From the NCBI GenBank assembly GCA_002067205.1, contig MVQL01000133.1:1-64000 (forward strand): DNA of 64,000 nucleotides. The letters are read 5' to 3'. Below are positions 35,443 to 43,264 of this stretch, in pieces. This DNA is from Pelotomaculum sp. PtaB.Bin104. GTDB taxonomy: Bacteria > Bacillota > Desulfotomaculia > Desulfotomaculales > Pelotomaculaceae. Position 1 is the stretch's first letter, and each line of letters starts with the position of its first letter. A model generated the notes under the pieces. The model was not told the origin of the DNA, did no database searches, and saw nothing but the letters and a program-made list of their open reading frames with translations. The position numbers and the translations under genes are program-made.

Positions 35443-35550
35443 TGAGGTGTACTTCCAGAGTACGTTCCTCCCTCTAGGTAACTATTTTCAGCTTCGACCT
35501 ATCGAGGTTTTCGCTGCGGCCTTTTGTTGCGCCTACTCACCGCTTAAACC

Positions 35551-36185
35551 TTGAGTACCGGCTTACTTACTTCTTCCAGCAGCTTTACTTTAGCCCCTGA
35601 AAATTTGCGTAAACCTGACCGACCTCTTACTTCGCCATCGGCTCTTCGGAGATCTTCCTTTGAACTAATAAGTTTCAGGTGTACCGGTTTACTTACTCCC
35701 TCCGGTGGCTTTACCCCAGCCGCCGGAGTTTTCCGTTTTTCCTTACTTTCCCGCCAGCTTTACCTTAGCACTGCGGGATTTCAGTAAACCTGGTCCGGTC
35801 CTTACTTCGCCTTCACGGCTTTTCAGCAACCTACCTTTGAACTCCCTTGCTTATGGGTACCGGTTTCCCTACTCCTCCGCCGGGCTTTACTTTAGCCACC
35901 GGAGTTTCAGCTTCCCTGCCTTCCCGCCGGCTTTACCCTAGCCTTAGGGATTTCGGTCAGCCTGTTCGATCCTTACTCAACCTCCCGGCCTTTCAGCGAT
36001 CTCCCTTTGAACCCTTGTTTCATGTGGTACCGGTTTCCCTACTCTCTTTTGGCTTTACCCCAGCCTCCGGATTTTCAGTTCCCCTACTTTCCCACCAGCT
36101 TTACTTTAGCTGTCGAGATTTCAGTCAACCTGTCCGACCCCTACTTTGCACCCGTCATTTCAGCGCCTTCCTTTGAACCACTTCC
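35551..36185. repeat. Degenerate tandem repeat, about 170-bp unit, 3.5-4 copies
   Basis: On the plus strand TACCGGYTT recurs at about 35551, 35681, 35858 and 36028. CTTTGAA recurs at about 35657, 35838, 36004 and 36170. The hairpin-loop block CTTTACYYYAGC recurs at about 35581, 35707, 35757, 35883, 35929, 36051 and 36098. The loop spacing alternates about 125 and 48 bp, so each unit carries two hairpins. Units differ at many positions, showing they are old. Confidence 0.85.
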
Positions 36186-36275
36186 AGTTTAGCTCTCTTC
36201 AGCGACTTACAGCCATCAGCTATCGAAGCTGCCTCCTAGTACTTTAGCCCGGTGGCTATTTCTTAGGATGTTTAT

Positions 36276-36304
36276 ATTATAATCAGGGTTATTTCAAAAG
36301 TCAA
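36276..36304 (-). promoter_or_regulatory. Consensus sigma-A promoter of the repeat RNA
   Basis: On the minus strand: TTGACT (36304-36299), exactly 17 nt, TATAAT (36281-36276). It points into the repeat region, and no protein gene lies between it and the terminator at 35391. The predicted start is near 36269. Confidence 0.88.
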
Positions 36305-36453
36305 TAGAAATTTTAGAAAATTTTTAATAAATTAATATTTTTAGAATAGTTCGTCTCTAACCCTGTTCCCATTGGTAAAGAGGCACCGCGCATCAGCCTT
36401 CATCAGTCTTTCTACTCCATGACGATACGACCCATCAAGTTATGAATTAATTA

Positions 36454-37470
36454 TCATTTCTCGATGATCGCTTTGAAAAACTTTGACGGGCCGTCTAAGA
36501 CCTGCCAGCCTGCATCCACAAGGATTTCCCTACATTTTCCTACATCAAAACCGCGATTATTTTCTGTATTGCTGACTATATCGCGGGGATTGCTGCCTGC
36601 TTCAGCCCAGAGCAGATTAGCTCCTGCCACTGCCCCGATCACGTTAGGTTCATGTGTACAGTTACCAGGCACCTCTCTTGGTGTCGCCAGGCGAACTACC
36701 GCAAGAATATGGGACATGCGCGTTTCACTGACCATGCCGTTATCGCTTAAGCTTGACCCCGGAATAGTAATGCGGCGGGCCGCACCGCTGTAGACAGGCT
36801 TAGCCTCCCTGGCTATGAATATTTTCTCAATTATTTCCTCCACGTTATGCTCAGGGCCGAGGGGTTCTACACAAGTTCCCAGGCTCAGGCCTGCTTTTCC
36901 GGCCGCCTCAAAGGTCACCAGCCTGGTACTAAGCTCAATCCTGGTAACCATGCCTTCCCCCATCCGGGCTGCATGATATATCCCGGTGAAGCCCGCATTT
37001 CGCAAAGAAACCGCCTCTTCATATGTAAAATCAGAAATATTGGCAATCAACGGTACATCTGTCCGCAGTTCGCGCCGGACATGTTTTCCTATCTCTAAAT
37101 ACTGCTGGAAGTTAAAACGTGCGGTGGCCATCAGGTAAATAGCATTAGCTCCTGACTGCTCAAGGTCAAGGGACTGCTTCATAATAAATTCCAAAGACTC
37201 AACCCTCTGTTTATTAAAAATTTTGTTGCTTGCCCCAAAGGAACAGAAAGCACAATCACAGTGACAGGGCCCGCTGTTTACCCCTACCTGACCATGGATT
37301 TCAGCCCTGCCCGCACAAACCTCTTCGCTCACTTTTCGGCCCATATATAGAAGAGAAAAGAATTCCTCTGAACACAGGTCAATCTCCAGAAGCTCCCTGA
37401 TTTCCTGCTCCATCAGCAGCTTCCCGTTATACGCATCCTCGATTATCTCTTTAATCCTATTTTTCATCAT
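36454..37470 (-). CDS. BioB-like radical SAM protein of unknown substrate
   Basis: A 338-aa radical SAM enzyme. The cluster motif CX3CX2C is in GPCHCDCAFCSFGAS (near residue 70). Downstream it has the AdoMet/barrel pattern SGANAIYLMATARFN, LIANISDFTYEEAVSLRNAG and TCVEPLGPEHNVEEI, and a C-terminal BATS-like part (GNCTHEPNVIGAVAGANLLW, AEAGSNPRD). It resembles biotin synthase, HydE and PylB but lacks their neighbours and distinguishing motifs, so I leave the reaction open. An AAGGT site lies before the ATG. It sits next to the promoter of the repeat RNA and two glycosyltransferase genes. Confidence 0.85.
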   Translation of the reverse strand: MMKNRIKEIIEDAYNGKLLMEQEIRELLEIDLCSEEFFSLLYMGRKVSEEVCAGRAEIHGQVGVNSGPCHCDCAFCSFGASNKIFNKQRVESLEFIMKQSLDLEQSGANAIYLMATARFNFQQYLEIGKHVRRELRTDVPLIANISDFTYEEAVSLRNAGFTGIYHAARMGEGMVTRIELSTRLVTFEAAGKAGLSLGTCVEPLGPEHNVEEIIEKIFIAREAKPVYSGAARRITIPGSSLSDNGMVSETRMSHILAVVRLATPREVPGNCTHEPNVIGAVAGANLLWAEAGSNPRDIVSNTENNRGFDVGKCREILVDAGWQVLDGPSKFFKAIIEK

Positions 37471-37531
37471 ATTACCTTACCTTTTACTGATTTAGCGATA
37501 TGCATACAATAACAGCCTTTACCCACTCTTT

Positions 37532-38203
37532 TCAAGTTAGATTAGCTAAAAACTCCCTGATCTTTGCCGGCAAGGGGTGTTGTTCCAGCGCTCTTTGCCT
37601 GTTCTCCCCGGCTAGTGCCCTGAGGTCGTCAGGCCGGTCTATATCTCTTAGGGGCTCCAGCAGGTAGTAGGTTAGTTTGTTTTGATGACAAATGGATAGG
37701 GTCTGCTCCAGCACGCTTCCAGTGCCCCAGGAAATACCTTGAAAAACCCTGTCCTCCGGGGCACTCAACCCAATGAGATAGTATCCGCCGTCAAAGCTCG
37801 GGCCCAGGACCAAATGGTGCCGCTGCAGTAATTGCGCTGCTTCCAGGATAAACTCCGGCGGCAGCTCCGGGGTGTCCGTGCCGATTAAGATCACCGGCTT
37901 GTAGCCGCGGCGATGCAGCTGCCGTGCAACGGTCATCATGCGCCTGCCTAAATCGCCTGCCGGCTGGGGAATAATCTCCAGCCGCCCACAGCCCGGGAGA
38001 TGACCAAGTTTTTCAATCTGTTCCGGCGGGGTGGCGGCGACAAAGCACTTAAAGCCAGGCAGGCGCCTGGTTTTTTTTATTGCTTCCAGTAGGAATACCC
38101 ACTGCAGGTCCTCCCGCTGCTCCGGGGTTAATAATTCACCCAGCCTGCTCTTTCCTTCAGGCGATGGAACCCTGGTCATAATTGCCAGGGCAGGTTTGTC
38201 CAT
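37532..38203 (-). CDS. Arsenosugar-type glycosyltransferase (DUF2064/TIGR04282 family)
   Basis: A 223-aa nucleotidyl/glycosyltransferase-like protein. Features are the N-terminal ALAIMTRVPSPEGKSRLGEL, the nucleotide-binding PVILIGTDTPELPPEFILEA, and DGGYYLIGLSAPEDRVFQGI, all characteristic of the DUF2064 family. The family name comes from frequent linkage to arsenic-methylation and arsenosugar genes; the biochemical role is not proven. The ATG at 38203 follows GAGGTG at good spacing, while a GTG nine bases earlier lacks one. It is divergent from the second glycosyltransferase at 38473. Confidence 0.85.
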   Translation of the reverse strand: MDKPALAIMTRVPSPEGKSRLGELLTPEQREDLQWVFLLEAIKKTRRLPGFKCFVAATPPEQIEKLGHLPGCGRLEIIPQPAGDLGRRMMTVARQLHRRGYKPVILIGTDTPELPPEFILEAAQLLQRHHLVLGPSFDGGYYLIGLSAPEDRVFQGISWGTGSVLEQTLSICHQNKLTYYLLEPLRDIDRPDDLRALAGENRQRALEQHPLPAKIREFLANLT

Positions 38204-38472
38204 CTGCGGCACCTCTCTTGATTTTTTTCCAGCAGTAGCCGTTGCACTAATCTACTTTGTAGATCAGGTGGCGCCACTTGCAGGTTGTTAATATTCCGGA
38301 ATCAAATTTACGCCGCCGCTCCAGACATTGAAATTTTGTTTCATAAGAAACAGCACGACGCAGGATACTATGAAAAAATTTGATAACCAAAAAGGTTTGA
38401 CTTATCGGAGCGAGAATCCTAAAGCATAATAACAGCGTATTTGTTGTTATTAGATAGAAAATATTTTCCTAA

Positions 38473-39174
38473 GTGGAGCATGAGGTGCAAGTGACTCAAC
38501 ACCCTTCGGTAAGCATTATCATCACGGCCTATAACGAAGCCAAAACTTTGCCGGGGACGCTTGACCACCTGCGTCAGTTTAAAACAATCACTGAAATTAT
38601 CGTGGTAGACGGCGGCAGCAATGACGGCACCACCGCCTTAGCCGCCGAAGGATTTAAATTAATCCAATCCGCCCGGGGCCGGGCTAACCAAATGAACGCC
38701 GGTGCCGCTCAGGCTTCGGGTGAATTATTGCTGTTTTTGCATAGCGACACCCGGCTGCCCGGCGACTGGGAGCAGCAAATAAAAAAACTGGACACCGGCA
38801 ACGTGGGCGGCGCCTTCAAAGTAAAATTTGATGCGCCGGGCCTGTTCTTTGCTCTAGCAGCCATCGGCTCAAACTGCAGGGCCGCCATGACGGGCATTTA
38901 CTTTGGTGATCAGGCTATATTTGCCAGGCGCGATAGCTTTAACCGGATCGGCGGTTTCCCCCCGCTGGAAATATTAGAGGACTGGGAGTTTTCACGCAAG
39001 CTGCGCCAGGCCGGAAAAACTGTTTTGCTGCCCGGGCCGGTGATCACTTCAGCCCGGCGGTGGCTGATCTATGGCAAGTGGCGGACTGCCTGGCTGATGC
39101 ACAAAATTAAGCTGTTCTACCTATTAGGGGTCAGCCCGGCCGAGCTGAAAAAGATGTACACCGACAAGCGCTAG
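38473..39174 (+). CDS. Family 2 glycosyltransferase (TIGR04283, arsenosugar-type)
   Basis: A 233-aa GT-A enzyme. It begins SVSIIITAYNEAKTLPGTLD, has the DXD-like VVDGGSNDGTT and the signature GRANQMNAGAAQASGELLLF then LHSDTRLP. It goes on with YFGDQAIFARRDSFNRIGGF, LEDWEFSRKLRQAGK and a C-terminal SARRWLIYGKWRTAWLM. TIGR04283 and DUF2064/TIGR04282 genes usually occur together, and here they are divergent over 270 bp. The sugar acceptor is not known. The start is GTG; in-frame GTG codons four and six residues later are alternatives. Confidence 0.88.
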   Translation: MEHEVQVTQHPSVSIIITAYNEAKTLPGTLDHLRQFKTITEIIVVDGGSNDGTTALAAEGFKLIQSARGRANQMNAGAAQASGELLLFLHSDTRLPGDWEQQIKKLDTGNVGGAFKVKFDAPGLFFALAAIGSNCRAAMTGIYFGDQAIFARRDSFNRIGGFPPLEILEDWEFSRKLRQAGKTVLLPGPVITSARRWLIYGKWRTAWLMHKIKLFYLLGVSPAELKKMYTDKR

Positions 39175-39276
39175 CGCTATACCGTTAACCGTCTTAACCC
39201 GTCCGTATACAACTTTGTACCCGCGCCCCTTCCCTGCCTGGATCGTCAGCGCGAGGAATTAGCAGCATGCAGTTGG

Positions 39277-39714
39277 TCAGGCGCCTGTGGCTTTAGCCTG
39301 TTTGGCCAGGAGCAGCTCCAAAGTCAAGGTCGCCGTAGTAACTGTTATTTTTTTGCATTTATTTAATAGCGAAAGTTTGTTGCGAAGCCCCTTGCAGCAA
39401 GTCAGGCCAAACTCGCTGACAAACCGCTGGTGCAGCTCTGCGGCAGCCTCTTCGATTTGCCGGTCGAACCCCCTGGAGTCCGGCCCTGACAGCAGCCGGC
39501 CCAGAGCCATGATCCCCCCGGCAAAGGCACCGCAGCTGCAGCCGGCATTCATGCCTTTCCCGAAACCTGCTGCCAGCTGGATAATCCCTTCAGTCCGGCC
39601 TCCAAATGCCTCTATATTGCTTAAAGCCACCGCCTGGGCGCAGTTGTAGTCCTGTTCAAAATACCACTTCGCCCTCTTCTTTACTCTCTTATAGAGCTCC
39701 TGCCTATTGTCCAT
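39277..39714 (-). CDS. C_GCAxxG_C_C family redox-type protein
   Basis: A 145-aa protein with the family cysteine pattern: NCAQAV (residue about 24), GMNAGCSCGAFAGGIMALG (near 56), CCKGL (near 106) and a final NKCKK. Family members are small helical proteins proposed to bind a metal or act in redox chemistry; no activity is established. AAGGGAAG directly precedes the ATG. It sits on the same strand downstream of the Sec-rhodanese/TVP38 pair, which fits a redox or sulfur theme. Confidence 0.9.
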   Translation of the reverse strand: MDNRQELYKRVKKRAKWYFEQDYNCAQAVALSNIEAFGGRTEGIIQLAAGFGKGMNAGCSCGAFAGGIMALGRLLSGPDSRGFDRQIEEAAAELHQRFVSEFGLTCCKGLRNKLSLLNKCKKITVTTATLTLELLLAKQAKATGA

Positions 39715-39850
39715 CTTCCCTTTTCCCTACTTCCTTAAGGCGATAATGACTCCACCGGCCAGGCTGGAGCAGGACTTGCCAGCCACTGTCCAGCAAGGCT
39801 GAAAAGAGACCAAAAGCAAACTGCTTCAAGGTCTCCATTTTGTTGGTTAT

Positions 39851-40813
39851 TTACTTCTCCATCGGCATATTCGGATCCCCGCCCCACTCATAGATGGAGC
39901 CCTCATAGTTTCTAACTTTTTCAAAGCCAACGGCTCTGAGGATCATGGATGCATATCCAGATCTGATGCCCATTGTTCAGTATACGATAAACTCGTCGGA
40001 AGGCTCAATATTGTAGGAGGCCATGATCGTTTTAATCTCGTCAGGACTTTTTATGGTGCCGTTCTTGTTCAATAAATCCAGCCACAGCAGGTTAACGGCA
40101 CCTTTGATGTGCCCTCCCCGCGGCTCCCCGGCATTTTGTGAGCCCTTGTATTCCCCTTCCGATCTAACATCGACCACTACTTGCTTGTCCAGGTTATTGA
40201 AGACATAATCCTTGGTGGCGAAATAGCTCTGATCGTAGTCTTTCAGCACAACTCCGGCTACAGGCTTAGGGCTGGCCACGTCTGTGGTCACTTCATAACC
40301 CAATTCTTTCCAATAGGATAAGCCACCCACCAGCATCTTCACATTATCCATGCCGGCCTGCTTTAGCTGCCAGACAGCCCTGCCGTCAGCTCCCGGCCCC
40401 TTAAAGACATCCGAGTAAAATACAACTGTCTTCTTATTGTCGATACCCAGGGCTCCCAGTGCTTTTTGCAAATCTTCCTTTTTCTTAATGGTTCCCCATC
40501 CCGGATCGCCGGGCTTGCCGACATTATCACAAAAGGCCTGCAGCCCGATGCCAATGGCGCCGGGAATATGTTCTTTGGCATAGATATCCGGTTTGTTGCA
40601 GTCCAGGAGAACCAGATTGTCGCTTCCCAGCAATGCTTTCAGGTCCTGGGGTGTAATCAGGAAGTCATGGTTCTGATAGGCAGTCAGGTCAAATTCCCCA
40701 GTGGCTTTTTGGTCTACAGGCGCCGTCTGGCTGCCACAGCCGCTGACTCCCAAAACTAGAAACAGCGCCGTCAACCAAACCAGGAGCCGCTTGCACTTAA
40801 AGTTCTTCCACAT
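39851..40813 (-). CDS. Rhodanese lipoprotein with catalytic Cys replaced by TGA (probable selenocysteine)
   Basis: Read through the TGA at 39979-39977 this is 320 aa with Sec at residue 279. The N-terminus is a lipoprotein signal (LVLGVSGC, Cys near residue 26). Two rhodanese domains follow: the first with NLVLLDCNKPDIYAKEHIPG, the second with VVVDVRSEGEYKGSQNAGEP. The active-site loop reads DEFIVY-U-TMGIRSG, where other thiosulfate sulfurtransferases have Cys (YCTxGIRSG). After the TGA the frame runs cleanly on (YASMILRAVGFEKVRNYEGS then IYEWGGDPNMPMEK) to TAA at 39851. The stem TGGAT/ATCCA with loop ATGC begins 17 nt after the TGA, a suitable place for a bacterial SECIS. Its start overlaps the TVP38 gene by 17 bp. 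Confidence 0.87.
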
Positions 40814-41396
40814 AATCCTCCCCCTCTCTTCTTTTTTTGTCCTTCCAAATATTTTTCAAAAGCATCGCCAAGGTGCTCAAGGCAAAAAGAACCAAGAGGC
40901 CAAAAACCATGGTCCTAACTCCGCCCGTGAGCATTCCGCCAATATAGGAATACACAATTGTCGCCGGCAGTTGGCCAATCCCGGTAGCGATAAAAAAAGG
41001 CCAAAACCCCATGGATGTCAAACCGGCGGCATAACTTACCACATCAAAAGAGATAAACGGCAACAGCCGGGCTATAAGGATGGCATATTTGCCGTAATCC
41101 TTAAAAAAATTATCTACGCTATTAAGCAGGTTGATGGAGGTAAATTTTTCTACCGTGGCCCGCCCAAAGTACCTGGCAATATAAAAACAGAGAACCGCCC
41201 CGGCCATAGCGCTTGACCACGAAAGAACCGCTCCATATACCCAGCCAAAGAGACCCGCATTAGCGAAAGTTATGATGAATGCCGGGAGGGGCGCAGCAAC
41301 GGATTGAAAAACCATCAAGACAAAAGATACGATGGGCGCCCAGACTCCAAAGCCCAGAATATAGCCTCTGGCCAAGTCCACATCCACGTTGCTCAA
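40797..41396 (-). CDS. TVP38/TMEM64 (SNARE-associated) family membrane protein, N-terminus interrupted
   Basis: This 199-aa frame has about five hydrophobic segments and the family core FANAGLFGWVYGAVLSWSSA, ARYFGR and LIARLLPFISFDVVSYAAGL. Members are DedA-like lipid or ion transporters. The TTG at 41396 lacks a ribosome site. The same frame continues upstream with family-like residues (KGKLLLLVIIG, then TGA at 41453-41451, then LYYFIPAVKINVNQAFFIL), and a strong AAGGAGGTG lies at about 41522-41514. The apparent first codon there is ATA. The N-terminus is therefore either broken by two changes or read through the TGA. TVP38 and a rhodanese are common operon partners. Confidence 0.8.
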   Translation of the reverse strand: MSNVDVDLARGYILGFGVWAPIVSFVLMVFQSVAAPLPAFIITFANAGLFGWVYGAVLSWSSAMAGAVLCFYIARYFGRATVEKFTSINLLNSVDNFFKDYGKYAILIARLLPFISFDVVSYAAGLTSMGFWPFFIATGIGQLPATIVYSYIGGMLTGGVRTMVFGLLVLFALSTLAMLLKNIWKDKKRREGEDYVEEL

Positions 41397-41522
41397 GATA
41401 AAGAAGGCCTGGTTTACATTAATCTTGACAGCAGGAATAAAATAGTACAGTCAGCCAATAATAACCAGCAGCAATAATTTTCCTTTATATCCGCGGAATA
41501 TGTTCTTTATCGTTCACCACCT

Positions 41523-42077
41523 CCTTAACTCTTAAAATGGGTTTATTTATACTCTTATAGTGGCTTTTTTTTAAGTGCTGAAAAACTTGGTCAGGCTGCC
41601 TTAGACCTGCGGGTACCATCGCGGTGCTACCTGATATCCGGGCGGACTTTAAATTGCGATAAGAAAACAGTCCTTAATAAGTTTAATCAGTGATATTTGA
41701 AGTTAACAGCATATGCCCCAATTTTTTAAAGGATAGACTGTTGAATAATCAATTTCACAGCCTTCTGCCCTCTTAATGTTATGCTTTATTACTTTATTCT
41801 TAAACTAAACAATTAATAATAAAAGAGCTACATTCTTGCAATTATCAGCACCTGGAACAGGTTAAGTATACCAACACCGTTTTTTTTAATCAAATAAATA
41901 AATTTTATTTGAATTTATAACTATATAATAAATTTTTATTAACTATAAAATGACTTCTAAATAATCCTGGTCAATCTTATTAATAACTTAAACTTTCGAG
42001 CAATCATTCACCCTGTCTATTCAACAGCACTGAGCAGGGTTGACAAATGAAGCTGACAGGTCCAGCTAAAGTTAAAA
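41523..42077. other. AT-rich intergenic region
   Basis: No gene is supported. Around 41610-41635 the minus strand reads AGGTAGCACCGCG, which resembles a T-box core, but no stem I or specifier loop is visible upstream, so I do not call a riboswitch. Confidence 0.35.
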
Positions 42078-42109
42078 AAGCCAGGGGCTGAACATCCAAC
42101 TCCTGGCTT
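42078..42109 (-). terminator. Terminator after the copper-amine-oxidase-N-domain pseudogene
   Basis: AAGCCAGG pairs with CCTGGCTT, with an A/T run on each side. Confidence 0.75.
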
Positions 42110-42141
42110 AAATACGAGCATTTTATTTTAGGCACCGCGCT

Positions 42142-42881
42142 TCACTGGGTAATATTCACCGTGCGGGTGGATTCGGTCCATTTTACCTGGCAGCCCATGG
42201 CCTCCGAGACAAAACGCAGCGGCACCATTGTCCGGTCGTTGATGATTTTCGCCGGCACGTCCAAAATCACTAACTCACCGTTTTTATAGGCAGCCCCGTC
42301 GATGAACAGCTTTATTTCCAAACCGTCCTTCACTGCCGACACCATTCCGGCCTCACCATCCCACGCAACCACTGCTCCGAGCGCCTCAAAAATTACCCGC
42401 AGGGGCACCAGGGTCCTGTCGTTTTCGATTACCGGATCTACATCAAAGGCCAATCTCCGCCCGTTTAAAATCACCTTGATCTCATTCTTGTCCTTAATCT
42501 CAAAGTGCAACAACCGGCCATAACCGGTGCCCACCGAGTTGGTGGCAAAAGCTTTAAAATAATAATCACCAGGCTTTAAATCAGCAAGTTCGGTTCATAT
42601 TCGGTAATTGTATCAGCCGATCCCACGACAAGCTTGTTCGGGGCTTCTACACTATCGCCCCAGTAAAAGCCATATTCGAGCACTTTGCCCACACAAGAAG
42701 ACACTTCTCCATAGAGGGTTGCCGAGTTGCTGTTAATATCTGATGCCTCAATCGTCAAAACCGACGGTTTCGAAGACTCACCTCACCCGTACGCGCGGTT
42801 GGTGTTGAACAATGATCCGGCGGCAACTATAAACCCCAGCAACAAAAATACGCTAAGCGACTTGCAAAACTTATACTTCAT
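42142..42881 (-). pseudogene. Secreted protein with Fn3-like and copper amine oxidase N-terminal domains, disrupted
   Basis: From the ATG at 42881 the minus strand encodes a good signal peptide (MKYKFCKSLSVFLLLGFIVA). An in-frame TGA at codon 33 follows. Next comes an Fn3-like stretch (LTIEASDINSNSATLYGEVS), then a one-base loss near 42590 after which LADLKPGDYYFKAFATNSVG continues in another frame. It ends with two copper-amine-oxidase N-terminal repeats (IKVILNGRRLAFDVDPVIEN, ILDVPAKIINDRTMVPLRFV). The TGA lies at the signal cleavage region, not at a redox site, so selenocysteine is unlikely. Either two real lesions or assembly errors explain it. Confidence 0.8.
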
Positions 42882-43264
42882 AGTCCTTACCTCAATTTAT
42901 TAGGTTTCAGTTATCAATATACAAGTAGTATACAATGTGACCAAAAACATGTAAATACTTTTAGATAAACCTAAATTATCAATAACATCTAACCTCCACG
43001 CTCAATAGACCGGCGTGAACTTACTCAGGCACCCGTACATTAAAGAGGATCTGGCTCCAGTTTCTGGTCAGGTCCTTTAAGCCCTGGCTGCAAAAATAAT
43101 ATAACTTCTATCTGTATCCTTTTGAGGTATAATTTTAAAGAAAAACTATATCAAGACATGTCCACCGCAAAAAGCTGGGACGTAGTATCAAAAATAAAGA
43201 GTGGTTATTTATGAAGCTTAATTAGTTAGTCAGTTAAAATTATCAATGTAAGGTGGGGAGCCTG

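Larger units (their letters stand above)
35383..36269 (-). ncRNA. Candidate large structured RNA with tandem covarying hairpins
   Basis: No coding frame survives on the minus strand, and the plus-strand frames have no ribosome sites. The minus strand has a consensus promoter at 36304-36276, a body of degenerate repeats, and a strong terminator-like hairpin at 35442-35391 followed by AGTTTTATT, giving an RNA of about 885 nt. Seven hairpins share the loop [A/G]3-GUAA closed by GCU/AGC. Their stems differ but still pair: CTCCGG-GGCT with AGCC-CCGGAG near 35700-35725, CTCCG-GGCT with AGCC-CGGAG near 35875-35905, TCCCGC with GCGGGA near 35750-35778. Covariation with a fixed loop argues for selected RNA structure. 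I cannot match it to a named RNA family. Confidence 0.7.

Noticed and set aside
35551-36192. Several 60-110 codon plus-strand frames rich in Pro, Ser and Phe
   Set aside because: They lie in different frames of the same degenerate repeat, lack ribosome sites, and oppose the promoter and terminator of the minus-strand RNA.
41610-41640. AGGTAGCACCGCG on the minus strand resembling a T-box core
   Set aside because: No stem I, specifier loop or matching terminator/antiterminator pair could be traced upstream or downstream.
42783-42785. In-frame TGA in the signal-peptide protein as a third selenocysteine
   Set aside because: It falls in a low-conservation linker after the signal peptide, and the same gene also has a frameshift, so decay or error is simpler.
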